This document shows, one piece after another, positions 4,966 through 5,015 of a stretch of 5,015 nucleotides of DNA. The notes under the pieces are model-generated. The model saw nothing but the letters and a program-made list of their open reading frames with translations. It ran no database searches and was not told where the DNA came from. Origin of the DNA: a bacterium (GTDB lineage: Bacteria > Patescibacteriota > Saccharimonadia > Saccharimonadales > UBA4665); contig JAJZHX010000045.1 of assembly GCA_021804315.1 (NCBI GenBank), positions 1 to 5,015 of the forward strand. Direction: 5' to 3'. Positions within the stretch are counted from its first letter, which is position 1, and each line of letters opens with the position of its first letter. Both the position numbers and the translations under genes were made by a program.

Positions 4966-5015
4966 AAGTAGTTGATTCACTTGACAGCGAAAAACTCGAC
5001 CTCAAACAATCCCTA
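4966..5015 (+). pseudogene. 5'-truncated second serine recombinase copy, running off the right edge
   Basis: The plus strand here encodes VVDSLDSEKLDLKQSL, identical to residues 339-354 of the main recombinase body (1660-2994), in its coiled-coil region. Over 50 aligned bases it differs from the complement of 1933-1982 at only two positions. Both are silent third-codon changes (Glu GAG/GAA and Val GTT/GTA). Similarity stops abruptly at 4966: the preceding in-frame codon is TAA and the upstream sequence belongs to the permease leader. The copy has therefore lost everything upstream of the coiled coil. Whether the C-terminal part is intact lies beyond the window. Confidence 0.85.
4966..5015. 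repeat. Right arm of the 50-bp inverted repeat
   Basis: This arm is the partner of 1933-1982. It ends internally at 4966, 40 nt from the chosen permease start, which marks the breakpoint of an old insertion, deletion or inversion. It extends past the window on the other side. Confidence 0.9.

Noticed and set aside
1..5015. CRISPR array, rRNA or replication origin
   Set aside because: No regularly spaced direct repeats, rRNA-like sequence or DnaA-box cluster was seen on either strand.

Overview
This is a compact, AT-rich bacterial window (roughly 40% GC by eye). All the recognisable genes lie on the minus strand, apart from a recombinase fragment at the right edge that reads on the plus strand. 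The gene mix suggests a member of the Candidate Phyla Radiation (Patescibacteria) or a similar small-genome bacterium: a long serine recombinase with a zinc ribbon, a Phd/PIN toxin-antitoxin pair, a VIT/CCC1-type metal transporter, and a permease next to tiny Cys-rich and SHOCT proteins. That taxonomic call is an inference from gene style; no rRNA or other marker gene is present. The standard code fits every gene; none needs UGA read as sense.

Layout from left to right (each gene reads right to left): (1) 1-670, a VIT1/CCC1-family iron/manganese transporter that runs off the left edge. (2) 671-806, a short AT-rich spacer. (3) 807-1452, a PIN-domain toxin and Phd-like antitoxin that overlap by 32 nt, with a promoter and a 14-bp palindrome just upstream of the antitoxin. 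(4) 1660-3218, a serine recombinase gene split by one frameshift at a GGG tract near 3081, which separates the catalytic serine from the rest of the protein. It has a good promoter of its own. (5) 3356-4926, a three-gene metal-type operon: a COG0701/DUF318-like permease, a 51-aa Cys-rich protein that overlaps the permease end, and a small SHOCT membrane protein. (6) 4966-5015, the start of a second, diverged, 5'-truncated recombinase copy on the plus strand, an inverted repeat of 1933-1982.

Together, metal-handling membrane proteins (VIT, permease, SHOCT and the Cys-rich partner) sit beside selfish or maintenance genes (recombinase and toxin-antitoxin). The metal operon is bracketed by two recombinase sequences in inverted orientation, and one of them abuts the permease start. 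This points to an accessory, rearranged region. The most notable items are the inverted recombinase paralogue with only silent differences, the single-base frameshift in the main recombinase, and the easily missed 51-aa Cys-rich gene embedded in the permease operon.
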